A stretch of DNA of 64,000 bases, taken from assembly GCA_024234875.1 (NCBI GenBank), contig JACKNM010000003.1, forward strand, positions 173,501-237,500, in the 5' to 3' direction. Below, one piece after another: positions 35,017-45,940 of the stretch. A model generated the notes under the pieces. The model did no database searches and was not told the DNA's origin. It saw only the letters and a program-made list of their open reading frames with translations. Position 1 is the first letter of the stretch; the number at the start of each line of letters is the position of its first letter. The DNA is from Ectothiorhodospiraceae bacterium (GTDB lineage: Bacteria > Pseudomonadota > Gammaproteobacteria > HK1). The position numbers and the translations under genes were made by a program.

Positions 35017-36402
35017 ATGTCACCCCTGCACGTCGTCATCCTCGCCGCTGGCCAGGGCAAGCGCATGCGCTCGGCCCTGCCGAAGGTCCTGCATCGAATC
35101 GGTGGTCGTCCGCTCCTCGAGCACGTCATCTCCGCCGCGCGCGCGCTCGGCCCGGAGCGGGTGCACGTGGTCTACGGGCACGGGGGTGACCAGGTTCGCG
35201 ACGCCCTCGGTGCGACCGAGATCGGCCGCGACGTGAGCTGGATCGAGCAGGCGGAGCGACTGGGCACCGGGCACGCGGTGGCGCAGGCGATGCCGGCGGT
35301 CGCCGACGAGGCGATGGTGCTGGTCCTGTTCGGCGACGTGCCCCTGGTCCGCACCGAGACGCTGGCCGCGGTGGTCGAGCGCGCACGCGAGAGTGGTCTC
35401 GCACTGCTCACGGTGGAGCTCGAGGACCCCACCGGGTACGGCCGCATCCTCCGCGCCGAGGATGCCACGGTGCGTGCCATCGTCGAGGAGCGCGACGCCG
35501 ATGCGACGACCAGAGCGGTGCGCGAGATCAACACCGGCATCCTCGCGGTGGATGCCACCCGCCTTCGCGGCTGGCTCGACCGCCTCGACAACCGCAACGC
35601 TCAAGGCGAGTTCTATCTGACCGACATCATCGCCATGGCGGTCGATGCCGGTGTCACGGTTCGAACCGCGGCGCCGACGGGACCGGCGGAGGTGCTCGGA
35701 GTGAACGACCGCAGCCAGCTCGCCGAGCTCGAGCGCCACTTCCAGGCCGGCGAGGCGCGCCGCCTGATGGCAGCCGGTGCCACCCTCATGGACCCGGCGC
35801 GGGTGGACGTGCGCGGCGAGGTCGAGGTCGGTCAGGACGTCGTGATCGACGTCAATGTCGTTTTGGAGGGAAACGTGAGCATCGGCGATGGTGTCCAGAT
35901 CGGGCCCAACGTCGTCGTCCGCGACTCGCGAATCGATGCCGGCGCCTGCATCCTCGCCAACTCGCTGGTCGAGGAGGCGCAGGTGGGGGCCGGCTGCCGG
36001 GTCGGGCCGTTCGCGCGGCTGCGCCCGGGAGCGGTGCTCGCGGCCGAGGTGCACATCGGGAACTTCGTCGAGGTCAAGAACAGCAACATCGGTGTCGGCT
36101 CGAAGGCCAACCATCTGACGTACCTGGGCGACAGCGAGGTCGGGGCCGGCGTCAACGTGGGAGCGGGGACCATCACCTGCAATTACGACGGCGCCAACAA
36201 GCATCGCACCGTGATCGGCGACGGTGCGTTCATCGGCTCCGGGGTGGAGCTGGTGGCACCGGTCACGGTCGGCGAGGGCGCGACCATCGGCGCCGGCTCG
36301 ACCATCGGTCGCGATGCGCCTGCCGGGCAGCTCACCCTGACCCGTGCGCCGCAGGTCACCCGGTCCGGATGGCAGCGGCCCGTGAAGGTCCCAAAGAAGT
36401 GA
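35017..36402 (+). CDS. glmU: bifunctional UDP-GlcNAc pyrophosphorylase / glucosamine-1-P acetyltransferase
   Basis: A 461-residue enzyme for the last two steps to UDP-GlcNAc, precursor of peptidoglycan and LPS. The N-terminal uridyltransferase has ILAAGQGKRMRSALPKVLH and LFGDVPLV. The C-terminal left-handed beta-helix acetyltransferase has hexapeptide repeats and the active-site regions VEVKNSNIGVGSKANHLTYL and AGTITCNYDGANKHRT. The ATG gives the usual N-terminus. It lies between atp and glmS, as in many gammaproteobacteria. Confidence 0.98.
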   Translation: MSPLHVVILAAGQGKRMRSALPKVLHRIGGRPLLEHVISAARALGPERVHVVYGHGGDQVRDALGATEIGRDVSWIEQAERLGTGHAVAQAMPAVADEAMVLVLFGDVPLVRTETLAAVVERARESGLALLTVELEDPTGYGRILRAEDATVRAIVEERDADATTRAVREINTGILAVDATRLRGWLDRLDNRNAQGEFYLTDIIAMAVDAGVTVRTAAPTGPAEVLGVNDRSQLAELERHFQAGEARRLMAAGATLMDPARVDVRGEVEVGQDVVIDVNVVLEGNVSIGDGVQIGPNVVVRDSRIDAGACILANSLVEEAQVGAGCRVGPFARLRPGAVLAAEVHIGNFVEVKNSNIGVGSKANHLTYLGDSEVGAGVNVGAGTITCNYDGANKHRTVIGDGAFIGSGVELVAPVTVGEGATIGAGSTIGRDAPAGQLTLTRAPQVTRSGWQRPVKVPKK

Positions 36403-36538
36403 GCGGGCGGTCGGCACGCGCGCGCCGAGGGCGCCGAGTCGCGCCGCCAGGGCACGCCGAGTCGCGCGCGTCAACGAACGAACCCGGCCGCGGCATCGCC
36501 TCGCGGGCGGCCAACAACTCGTCGGGAGTCATCTGAGC

Positions 36539-38374
<1,836 letters not shown>

Positions 38375-38390
38375 CCACGCCCATCCTCCG

Positions 38391-38418
38391 CCCCGACCAC
38401 GCGAGGCCGTGGTCGGGG
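38391..38418 (+). terminator. hairpin after glmS
   Basis: A perfect 11-bp stem CCCCGACCACG / CGTGGTCGGGG with a 6-nt loop starts 17 nt after the glmS stop. The GC-rich stem without a U-run is like others in this window. Confidence 0.55.
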
Positions 38419-38558
38419 TCGGTGGCTGCTCGCGCATTCCGGTAACCTGCTCCATGTCGCGACGCTCGCGCCGGAGCGTCCGCGGCGCGAACGCCCGACC
38501 GGTGGCGGGATTCCCGCGCGGTCGAGGTCACCTGGCCAGCGGAGATTCGAGACCGCCG

Positions 38559-40121
38559 ATGCTGCCACTCTGGGTCGCTGTCGCCTTCTGCTTCGGCCTC
38601 GCCGCCCGTCAGCTCGGCCTGCCGCCGCTGGTCGGGTTCCTCGTCGCCGGCTTCGTCCTCAACGGGCTCGGTCACCGAGAGACCGAGGGGCTCGACGCGA
38701 TCGCGCATCTCGGGGTGCTCCTGCTCCTGTTCTCGGTCGGCCTCAAGGTCCGGTTGCGAAACGTGCTGCGCCCCGAGGTGTGGGGCACCACCATGGTGCA
38801 TCTGGCGCTGGTGGCGGGCCTCCTGCTCCCGGTGCTGCTCGGGCTGGTCGGCATCGGCTCCAGCGCCGGACTGCTGCTCGCCATCGGCCTCGGGTTCTCG
38901 AGCACCGTGGTGGCGGCGAAGGCGTTGGACGAGAAACGCGAGCTGCGGGCCTTCCACGGCCGGGTGGCAATCGGCGTCCTCGTCATCCAGGACCTGGTCG
39001 CGGTGGCGCTGCTGACGATTGGCGGGCACGGCACGATGGCCTGGTGGGCGCTGGCCTTGCTGGCGTTGCCCCTGCTGCGCCCGGCATTCGACTGGCTGCT
39101 GGCGCGCACCGGTCACGACGAGCTGCTGCTCCTGTTCGGCATGCTCCTCGCGCTCGCCGCCGGGGGCCTGGTGTTCGAGCACGCGGGCCTCAGCCCCGAG
39201 CTCGGCGCCCTGCTCATGGGGGCGTTGCTCGCGAACCATCCCCGCGCCCACGAGCTCGCCACCGCGCTGTGGGGGTTGAAGGAGGCCTTCCTGGTCGCCT
39301 TCTTCCTCCAGATCGGCATGTCGGGCCTTCCCGACCTGCCCACGGTGCTCGCGGCGCTCGCGTTGGTGGCGTTGTTGCCGGTCAAGGCGGTGCTGTTCTT
39401 CTTCCTGCTGATCGCCTTTCGGCTGCGTGCTCGCACGAGCTTCCTGGCCGCGGTCGCGCTGGCGAGCTACAGCGAGTTCGCACTCATCGTGGCCAAGGTC
39501 GCGGTCGACGACGGCCTCCTCGACGCGCACTGGTTGCTGGTGCTCGCTCTCGCGGTGGCAGTGTCGTTCGCGCTGGCGGCGCCGCTCAATCGCGCCGCGC
39601 ACCTGCTGTACCAGCGGTACGAGTCGCGCCTGTGCCGCTTCGAGACCCGGCGTCGGCACGAGGACGACGAGCCGCTCTCGGTGGGAAGCGCCGAGATCGT
39701 GATCGTCGGCATGGGACGCGTCGGCACCGGAGCCTACGAGTTCCTGCGCGCACGGGGCCTGCGCGTGGTCGGGCTCGATTCCGACCCGGGAAAGGTCGAG
39801 CGCCACCTCCACCAGAGTCGTCGCGTGGTCTACGCCGACGCCGAGGACCCGGGGTTGTGGCACCGCCTGAATCTCGACGGCGTGCGCGCGGTCATGCTCG
39901 CGGTGCCCGACCTGGAGGCAAAGGTCGCGGCGGTGGCGTCGCTCCGCCAGCGGGGGTACCCCGGCATGGTGTGCGCGACCAACGTGTGGGCGGAGGAGGC
40001 CGAGCAGGTGCTCGATGCGGGCGCCACCGTCACCTTCAACTATTTCGACCAGGCCGGCGTCGGATTCGCCGAGCGGGTGCTGGAGTCGCTCGAGCCCGTG
40101 GCACCGAAAGTCAAGACTTGA
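38559..40121 (+). CDS. cation:proton antiporter, CPA2 family, with C-terminal TrkA-N domain
   Basis: A 520-residue inner-membrane protein. Residues 1-360 form 11-12 hydrophobic helices, with GFLVAGFVLNGLGH, FSSTVVAAKALDEKRELR, LVIQDLVAVALL and LALAAGGLVFEHAGLSPELG as in KefB/YbaL-type antiporters. A Rossmann NAD-binding TrkA-N domain follows (IVIVGMGRVGTGAYEFLRARG region, about 395 onward), which usually gates K+/H+ exchange. The C-terminal TrkA-C domain is missing. The ATG at 38559 begins MLPLWVAVAFCFGLA. The transported ion is inferred. Confidence 0.88.
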   Translation: MLPLWVAVAFCFGLAARQLGLPPLVGFLVAGFVLNGLGHRETEGLDAIAHLGVLLLLFSVGLKVRLRNVLRPEVWGTTMVHLALVAGLLLPVLLGLVGIGSSAGLLLAIGLGFSSTVVAAKALDEKRELRAFHGRVAIGVLVIQDLVAVALLTIGGHGTMAWWALALLALPLLRPAFDWLLARTGHDELLLLFGMLLALAAGGLVFEHAGLSPELGALLMGALLANHPRAHELATALWGLKEAFLVAFFLQIGMSGLPDLPTVLAALALVALLPVKAVLFFFLLIAFRLRARTSFLAAVALASYSEFALIVAKVAVDDGLLDAHWLLVLALAVAVSFALAAPLNRAAHLLYQRYESRLCRFETRRRHEDDEPLSVGSAEIVIVGMGRVGTGAYEFLRARGLRVVGLDSDPGKVERHLHQSRRVVYADAEDPGLWHRLNLDGVRAVMLAVPDLEAKVAAVASLRQRGYPGMVCATNVWAEEAEQVLDAGATVTFNYFDQAGVGFAERVLESLEPVAPKVKT

Positions 40122-40189
40122 CCGGCGCCATCTTCCGCGAAAGACTTGCTGCGCCGCCGCAACCGCCGGTTTGTCGGAGATCCCCGCGA

Positions 40190-41029
40190 ATGCCGCTGCG
40201 CATCGACCACGTGACGATCGCTGGCTCCCGGCTCGAGGCGCTGGCCACCGCGTTCGCGGCCGCCGGACTGGCCACCGAGTACGGCGGGATGCACTCCAAC
40301 GGCATCACCCACATGTCGCTGCTCGGCTTCGACGACGGCTCCTATGTCGAGCTCGTGTCGCTCAACCGCCCGCAGGAGCGCGCGCCGAACTGGCAGGCGC
40401 AGATCGTGACCGACGGTGGGCCATGCTCGTGGGCGGTCAGGGTGCCCGACGTGGCGACCGAGGTCGAGCGGCTGCGGCGCGCCGCGGTGCCGGTCAACGG
40501 CCCGCATCACTCCGCCCGTCGGCGGCCCGACCAGGTGCTCGTCGAGTCCGACATGGCTTTCGTGGGCGAGCACCCTCCCGGCGCGGTCCACCCGTTCGTC
40601 ATCCAGGACCGCACCGCGCGAGACCTGCGGGCGAGCCCGTCGGCGAGCGTGAGGTCGACCGAGTTCACCGGCATCGCCAAGGTGGTGATCGGGGTGGACG
40701 ACGTCGAGCGCTGGGCGCGCGAGCTCCGTGATGCCTGGGATCTTCCCGCGCCGAGCGCGATCACCTACGAGCCCTTCGCCGGGCAGCTACTCGACTTCCC
40801 GGGTGAGCCGATTGCGCTGGCGGCGCCTGGCGCGCGTTCGCCCTGGCTCGCGAAGCGGCTCGCCCAGTATGGCCCGAGCCCCTGTGCGTTCCTGGTCGGC
40901 TCGCGGGACTTCGAGCACAGCATGACCCGTTACCGGTTGCGCCGGCGCGGCGACTGGGGCGGGGCGCCGGTGGCGTGGTTCGACGACTCGAACATGCGCC
41001 CGCGAGGGCTCGGGGTACTCGGCGTCTGA
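40190..41029 (+). CDS. glyoxalase-like (VOC superfamily) domain protein
   Basis: A 279-residue protein starting MPLRIDHVTIAGSRLEALA, the usual opening of the glyoxalase-like (Glyoxalase_3) family. GTEYGG-like LATEYGGMHSNGITHMSLLG and YVELVSLNRP follow. A second, weaker VOC module begins at about FTGIAKVVIGVDDVERWAREL. Metal ligands cannot be assigned with confidence. GGAGA lies about 9 nt before the ATG. It follows the antiporter gene after 68 nt on the same strand. Substrate unknown. Confidence 0.75.
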   Translation: MPLRIDHVTIAGSRLEALATAFAAAGLATEYGGMHSNGITHMSLLGFDDGSYVELVSLNRPQERAPNWQAQIVTDGGPCSWAVRVPDVATEVERLRRAAVPVNGPHHSARRRPDQVLVESDMAFVGEHPPGAVHPFVIQDRTARDLRASPSASVRSTEFTGIAKVVIGVDDVERWARELRDAWDLPAPSAITYEPFAGQLLDFPGEPIALAAPGARSPWLAKRLAQYGPSPCAFLVGSRDFEHSMTRYRLRRRGDWGGAPVAWFDDSNMRPRGLGVLGV

Positions 41030-41036
41030 CCGCCGC

Positions 41037-41594
41037 TCAGGCGGGGGGCGTGGCGAGCAGGGACTCGACGTAGCTCGCGAGGTCGTCGTGGACCGCGACC
41101 CCGTCGAGGGCCCCGGGCGGGGCGCTCGACTCCGTTCGACGTCCCTTGCCGGTCCGCACCAGCACCGGGGTCGCACCGGCCGCGCGCGCCGCGTCGATGT
41201 CGCGCATGGCATCACCGACGACCGGCACGCCGTCGAGCGACACGCGCATCCGCCGCGCGATCTCCAGCAGCATCCCGGGCTTCGGCTTGCGACAGTCGCA
41301 ACGGTCCCGCGGCAGGCACGGGCAGTAGACCACCGCCTCGATCTGCCCGCCGACCTCGGCCAGCATCCGGTGCATGCGGTCGTGGATCTGGTTCAGCACC
41401 TCGGGGTCGAACAGCCCGCGCCGGATCCCCGACTGATTGGTGGCCACCGCCACCCGATAGCCGGCGTGTCGCAGGCGCGCGATGGCATGCAGGCTCCCCG
41501 GGATCGGGTGCCATTCCGCCGGTGACTTGATGTAGGCGTCGGAGTCCTCGTTGATCACGCCGTCGCGGTCGAGGATGACGAGATTGGTGGCCAT
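41037..41594 (-). CDS. gmhB: D-glycero-beta-D-manno-heptose 1,7-bisphosphate 7-phosphatase
   Basis: A 185-residue HAD-family phosphatase in ADP-heptose synthesis for LPS inner core. The HAD nucleophile motif is VILDRDGVINED, motif II VATNQSG, and motif IV VVGDAMRDIDAARAAG. The zinc-binding insert YCPCLPRDRCDCRKPKPG is typical of GmhB. In Pseudomonas gmhB lies with glyQS; here it sits about 19 kb away from them. It is the downstream gene of a leftward pair with the MerB-like gene (27 nt gap). Confidence 0.94.
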   Translation of the reverse strand: MATNLVILDRDGVINEDSDAYIKSPAEWHPIPGSLHAIARLRHAGYRVAVATNQSGIRRGLFDPEVLNQIHDRMHRMLAEVGGQIEAVVYCPCLPRDRCDCRKPKPGMLLEIARRMRVSLDGVPVVGDAMRDIDAARAAGATPVLVRTGKGRRTESSAPPGALDGVAVHDDLASYVESLLATPPA

Positions 41595-41621
41595 CTCAAC
41601 GCGTCTCGTGCCGGCCGCGAC

Positions 41622-42353
41622 TCATGCGCGCGACGCGATGGCCCGCTCGCCGAGTAGGGCGCCGAACACGACCGTGTTGCGGAGCAAGGCGAGTCGGAGC
41701 CCCAGCGCGAGATCGATCGCGAACACCCCCGGGCGCTCGGCCGTCCAGGTGGCGGCGGCGTCGGCGTCGCGCAGGAAGTGCACGTGGCGGCAGAAGACCC
41801 GCCGCGGCCCGGCCCGGAACTCCCGCGCGCTGGGGGTGGTGAAGGCGAGGCGGAGGCGGGGCGAGCTCGTCGCTCGGATCTCCGACCCCACCAGGGTGAG
41901 GGCGACCGCCTCGCCGGTCACCGGGCACGTCGACGCCACCGCCACCGTGGCGCCGAGGAGCTCGGGCAAGAACAGCGTGTCCCAGGCGCACCACGCGTGC
42001 ACGGTCGTGGCGCCGACCTGGAGCCGATGCGGTGTCGGCGCCAGACACAGCCCGGCGAGCCCGACGATGCGTCCCGCCTCGTCGCGCTCGATCCAGCCAC
42101 TCGCGAGATCCACGGGCAGCCCGCCGTCCGCCGCCGGGTCGGGCACGGTGATCGGGGTGCCGGCGGCGAGACGGCGGATACCCTCGAGCAGGTCGACGCG
42201 AGTGGCGTGGGGCAGGTCGGTCGGCCAGGTCTGGCGCACCCACGCGGCGAGCCGTTCCTCGATTCCGCAGTGATCGCCTCGGGTCGGGCGGCGTGCCGTG
42301 GCGCTGCCCTCTTCTTGAGGGCCCGACTGAGCGGCTAGAATGCTTGGTTCCAC
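41622..42353 (-). CDS. MerB-like organomercurial (alkylmercury) lyase family protein
   Basis: A protein of up to 243 residues. The C-terminal part follows MerB: HAWCAWDTLFLPELLGA corresponds to the catalytic Cys/Asp region (C122, D125), STCPVTGEAVALTL to the next strand, and RRVFCRHVHFL to the second catalytic Cys (C188). All three residues used by MerB to break the carbon-mercury bond are thus present. No merA, merT, merP or merR is nearby. The GTG at 42353 is the longest start and lacks a clear Shine-Dalgarno, so the true N-terminus may be shorter. It is divergent from cysS across 23 nt. Either an organomercurial lyase or a relative with a different role. Confidence 0.75.
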   Translation of the reverse strand: MEPSILAAQSGPQEEGSATARRPTRGDHCGIEERLAAWVRQTWPTDLPHATRVDLLEGIRRLAAGTPITVPDPAADGGLPVDLASGWIERDEAGRIVGLAGLCLAPTPHRLQVGATTVHAWCAWDTLFLPELLGATVAVASTCPVTGEAVALTLVGSEIRATSSPRLRLAFTTPSAREFRAGPRRVFCRHVHFLRDADAAATWTAERPGVFAIDLALGLRLALLRNTVVFGALLGERAIASRA

Positions 42354-42376
42354 CCGAACAAGGCCCGGCAGCGCTG

Positions 42377-43744
42377 ATGAGCCTGACAGTCTACAACACG
42401 CTCACGCGGCGCAAGGAGCCGTTCGTACCGCTCGATCGCGCGCGAGTCACGCTGTACGCGTGCGGGCCGACGGTCTACAGCCATCCGCATATCGGCAACG
42501 CGCGCCCGGCGGTGGTGTTCGACGTGTTGTTCCGGGTTCTGCGCGCCCACTACCCGACGGTGGTCTACGCCCGCAACTTCACCGACGTCGACGACAAGAT
42601 CAACGCCGCCGCGAGGGCGGAAGGCGTCGACATCTCCGTCATCACCGAGCGCTACATCGAGGCCTATCATGCCGACATGACCGCGCTCGGGACCTTGGAG
42701 CCGACGGTCGAGCCGCGCGCCACCGAGCACATCGCCGAGATGATCGAGATGATCGAGGCGTTGATCGCGTCCGATCATGCCTACGTCGCCGAGGGGCACG
42801 TGCTGTTCAGCGTCCCGAGCTACGCCGAGTACGGGGCCCTGTCGCGGCGGAATCGCGACGACATGATTGCCGGCGCGCGGGTCGAGGTCGCTCCTTACAA
42901 GCGCGACCCTGCCGATTTCGTGTTGTGGAAACCGTCGTCGGCCGACCAGCCAGGATGGGACAGCCCTTGGGGGCGTGGTCGTCCGGGCTGGCATCTCGAA
43001 TGCTCGAGCATGACCGAGGCGCACCTCGGACGCACCATCGACATCCATGCCGGAGGCAGCGATCTCGTATTTCCGCACCACGAGAACGAGATCGCGCAGA
43101 GCACGTGCGCCCACGGTGGTGCGGTCTACGCGCGGTACTGGATGCACAACGGCTTCGTGAACGTCGACCACGAGAAGATGTCGAAGTCGCTCGGCAACGT
43201 GCTGCTGGTACGTGACCTGCTCGCGCAGGCGCCGGGCGAGGCGATTCGGCTCGCGCTGCTCAACGCGCACTACCGCAGTCCGCTCGACTGGAGCGACGAC
43301 ACGTTGGAGCAGGCGGTGCGCCGCCTCGACCGCCTCTACGCGACGCTCGCCGAGCTCGAGGACGTCGACGCCGCCGAGGTGCCGGTGCCGCCCGCATTCA
43401 TGGCCGCGCTCGACGACGACCTCAACACGCCGCAGGCGCTGTCGGAGCTCGGCGCCATCGCGCGCGCCGCGGTCGCCGCGGACGCGGACCGACCGCGAAT
43501 GAAGGGTGAGCTGCTCGCCGCCGGCCGGTTGCTCGGGCTGCTCGACCAGACGCCGGCCGAGTGGCAGGCGGCGCGGCACGCCGATGTCGACGACGTCCAG
43601 GCGATCGAGGCGGCGATCGCCGACCGGGCCGCGGCGCGAGTCGCGCGCGATTTCGCCCGCGCCGATGCCATCCGCGATGACCTGCTCGCGCGTGGCATCG
43701 CGCTCGAGGACGGTCCGGAGGGCACCACGTGGCGCAAGGTCTGA
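42377..43744 (+). CDS. cysS: cysteine--tRNA ligase
   Basis: A 455-residue class I synthetase. The zinc Cys C29 is in YACGPTVYSHPHIGNARP, which also holds the HIGH motif as HIGN. The remaining zinc ligands are in WHLECSSM and FPHHENE, and the KMSKS loop is EKMSKSLGN. The ATG at 42377 gives the standard MSLTVYNTLTRRKEPF; in-frame codons upstream overlap the divergent gene. The end overlaps yidD by 16 nt. Confidence 0.97.
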   Translation: MSLTVYNTLTRRKEPFVPLDRARVTLYACGPTVYSHPHIGNARPAVVFDVLFRVLRAHYPTVVYARNFTDVDDKINAAARAEGVDISVITERYIEAYHADMTALGTLEPTVEPRATEHIAEMIEMIEALIASDHAYVAEGHVLFSVPSYAEYGALSRRNRDDMIAGARVEVAPYKRDPADFVLWKPSSADQPGWDSPWGRGRPGWHLECSSMTEAHLGRTIDIHAGGSDLVFPHHENEIAQSTCAHGGAVYARYWMHNGFVNVDHEKMSKSLGNVLLVRDLLAQAPGEAIRLALLNAHYRSPLDWSDDTLEQAVRRLDRLYATLAELEDVDAAEVPVPPAFMAALDDDLNTPQALSELGAIARAAVAADADRPRMKGELLAAGRLLGLLDQTPAEWQAARHADVDDVQAIEAAIADRAAARVARDFARADAIRDDLLARGIALEDGPEGTTWRKV

Positions 43745-44016
43745 GCGCGGCGTCGTCGCCGGTGGCGCGGATGCTCGCCGCCGGTGTGCGTGGCTATCGA
43801 CTCCTGCTGTCACCGGTGTTGCCGGCGTCGTGTCGCTATCTCCCCACCTGCTCGGAGTACGCGCTGGAAGCGCTCGCCCGACATGGCGCACTGCGTGGTA
43901 CCTGGCTCGCGATGCGGAGGGTCGCGCGCTGCCACCCCTGGGGGGGCAGCGGCTATGATCCGGTTCCTTCGCCCGCGTGCGCGCACCCTGAAGACCCAGA
44001 GGACTCCCATGCCTGA
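43729..44016 (+). CDS. yidD: membrane protein insertion efficiency factor YidD
   Basis: A 95-residue amphipathic protein that aids YidC/Sec-dependent membrane insertion. The family core is GYRLLLSPVLPASCRYLPTC followed by SEYALEALARHG and the terminal CHPWGGSGYDPVP. The GTG at 43729 lies inside the end of cysS, with GGAGGG 6 nt upstream; shorter starts at 43762 or 43771 are possible. The stop overlaps the thrS start by 8 nt. yidD normally sits between rnpA and yidC, so its place between cysS and thrS is unusual. Confidence 0.9.
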   Translation: MAQGLSAASSPVARMLAAGVRGYRLLLSPVLPASCRYLPTCSEYALEALARHGALRGTWLAMRRVARCHPWGGSGYDPVPSPACAHPEDPEDSHA

Positions 44017-45940
44017 GATCACCCTCCCCGACGGTAGTGTCCGCGCCTTCGACGGACCGGTGACCGGCCTGGCGATCGCCGAGAGCATCGGCCGCCGCCT
44101 CGCACGCGACGCGGCGGTCATCCGGGTCGACGGCGAGCTGTGGGACCTCACCCGCCCGATCGAGCAAGACGCCGCCGTCGCCATCGTGACCCGCGACGCG
44201 CCGGAGATGCTCGAGCTGTTGCGGCACGACGCCGCGCACGCGCTGGCCGAGGCGGTGAAGGAGCTGTGGCCCGAGACCCAGGTGACCATCGGCCCCGCGA
44301 TCGAGAACGGCTTCTACTACGACTTCGCGCGCGAGGAGCCGTTCACCCCCGAGGATCTCGAGCGCATGGAGGCGCGCATGCGCGAGATCGTCGATCGCGA
44401 CGAGCCGGTGCGACGTGAGGTGTGGGACCGCGACGCGGCGGTGCGATTCTTCCGCGAGCAGGGCGAGCACTACAAGGCCGAGCTGATCGCGGCCATCCCG
44501 CAAGGCGAGACCATCAGCATCTACACCCAGGGCGCGTTCGTCGATCTCTGCCGGGGGCCACATCTCCCGAGCACCGGGCGCCTCGGCAAGGCCTTCAAGC
44601 TATTGCGGGTCTCGGGCGCCTACTGGCGCGGCGATGCGCGCAACGCGATGCTGCAGCGGGTGTACGGCACCTGCTGGGCGACGCAGGAGCAGCTCGACAG
44701 GTACCTCCACCAGCTCGAGGAGGCCGAGCGCCGTGACCATCGGCGGCTGGGACGAGAGATGGACCTCTTCCACCACCAGGAGGAGGCGCCGGGCGCGGTG
44801 TTCTGGCATCCGCGTGGCTGGACCATGGTGCAGGTGCTCACGGAGTTCGTCCGCCGGCGCCAGGCCGCCGCGGGCTACATGGAGGTCAACACCCCGGAGG
44901 TGATGGATCGCTCGCTGTGGGAGGCGTCCGGGCACTGGGAGGCCTACGCCGAGCACATGTACACGACCCAGACCGAGGATGGTCGGCTCTACGCGCTCAA
45001 GCCGATGAACTGCCCGGGGCACGTGCAGCTCTTCCGCCACGGCGCGGTGAAGAGCTATCGCGATCTGCCGATGCGGTTCGCCGAGTTCGGCAAGTGCCAC
45101 CGCTACGAGCCGTCCGGCGCACTGCACGGTCTGATGCGAGTGCGCGCGTTCTGCCAGGACGACGCGCACGTGTTCTGCACCGAGGATCAGATCACCGCGG
45201 AAGCGAACGCGATGTGCGATCTGATCCTCGGCATCTACCGCGACTGCGGCTTCCACGACGTGTACATCAAGTTCGCGGATCGGCCCGAGCGGCGGGTGGG
45301 CTCCGATGCGGTGTGGGACAAGGCGGAGGCGGCACTGCGTGCCGCCATCGGCTCCACCGGGCTCGAGTACACCATCAACCCCGGGGAGGGCGCGTTCTAC
45401 GGGCCGAAGCTCGAGTTCGTGCTTCGCGACGCGATCGGGCGCGACTGGCAGTGCGGCACGGTTCAGGTCGACTTCAATCTGCCGGTGCGCCTCGGCGCCA
45501 GCTACGTCGGGGAGGACGGCGAGCGCCACGTGCCGGTGATGCTCCACCGCGCGATGCTCGGCTCGATGGAGCGCTTCACCGGCATCCTGATCGAGCACTA
45601 CGCGGGCAACCTGCCGTTGTGGCTCGCGCCCCTCCAGGTCCAGGTCGCGACCATCACCTCCGACGGCGACGATTACGCGCGCGAGGTGGTGAGTCGCCTG
45701 CGCGCGGCCGGGCTGCGGGCGGACGTGGATCTGCGCAACGAGAAGATCTCGTACAAGGTGCGCGAGCACAGCGTCGCCAAGGTGCCGGTCATCCTCGCCC
45801 TCGGCAAGCGCGAGGTCGAGGAGCGGACCGTCGCCATGCGCCGACTCGGCTCGCGCGCTCAGGAAGTGCTCGCGCTCGACGCGGCGGTCGAGCAGCTCGC
45901 GGAGGAGGCGCGGCGGATGGGGAGCGTCCCGACGCAGTGA
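44009..45940 (+). CDS. thrS: threonine--tRNA ligase
   Basis: A 643-residue class II synthetase. It has an N-terminal TGS domain (ITLPDGSVRAFDGPVTGL), the editing domain with RHDAAHALAEAVKEL, and the catalytic core with ALKPMNCPGHVQLFRHG, RMAEFG-like RFAEFGKCHRYEPSGALHG and QDDAHVFC. The C-terminal anticodon domain has VRLRNEKISYKVREH-like VDLRNEKISYKVREHSV. The ATG at 44009 has AGAGGA upstream. infC is not adjacent, unlike in many relatives. Confidence 0.97.
   Translation: MPEITLPDGSVRAFDGPVTGLAIAESIGRRLARDAAVIRVDGELWDLTRPIEQDAAVAIVTRDAPEMLELLRHDAAHALAEAVKELWPETQVTIGPAIENGFYYDFAREEPFTPEDLERMEARMREIVDRDEPVRREVWDRDAAVRFFREQGEHYKAELIAAIPQGETISIYTQGAFVDLCRGPHLPSTGRLGKAFKLLRVSGAYWRGDARNAMLQRVYGTCWATQEQLDRYLHQLEEAERRDHRRLGREMDLFHHQEEAPGAVFWHPRGWTMVQVLTEFVRRRQAAAGYMEVNTPEVMDRSLWEASGHWEAYAEHMYTTQTEDGRLYALKPMNCPGHVQLFRHGAVKSYRDLPMRFAEFGKCHRYEPSGALHGLMRVRAFCQDDAHVFCTEDQITAEANAMCDLILGIYRDCGFHDVYIKFADRPERRVGSDAVWDKAEAALRAAIGSTGLEYTINPGEGAFYGPKLEFVLRDAIGRDWQCGTVQVDFNLPVRLGASYVGEDGERHVPVMLHRAMLGSMERFTGILIEHYAGNLPLWLAPLQVQVATITSDGDDYAREVVSRLRAAGLRADVDLRNEKISYKVREHSVAKVPVILALGKREVEERTVAMRRLGSRAQEVLALDAAVEQLAEEARRMGSVPTQ

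Noticed and set aside
36403..36538. glmS ribozyme upstream of glmS
   Set aside because: The gap is short, GC-rich and lacks the conserved core I would expect; glmS ribozymes are typical of Gram-positive bacteria.
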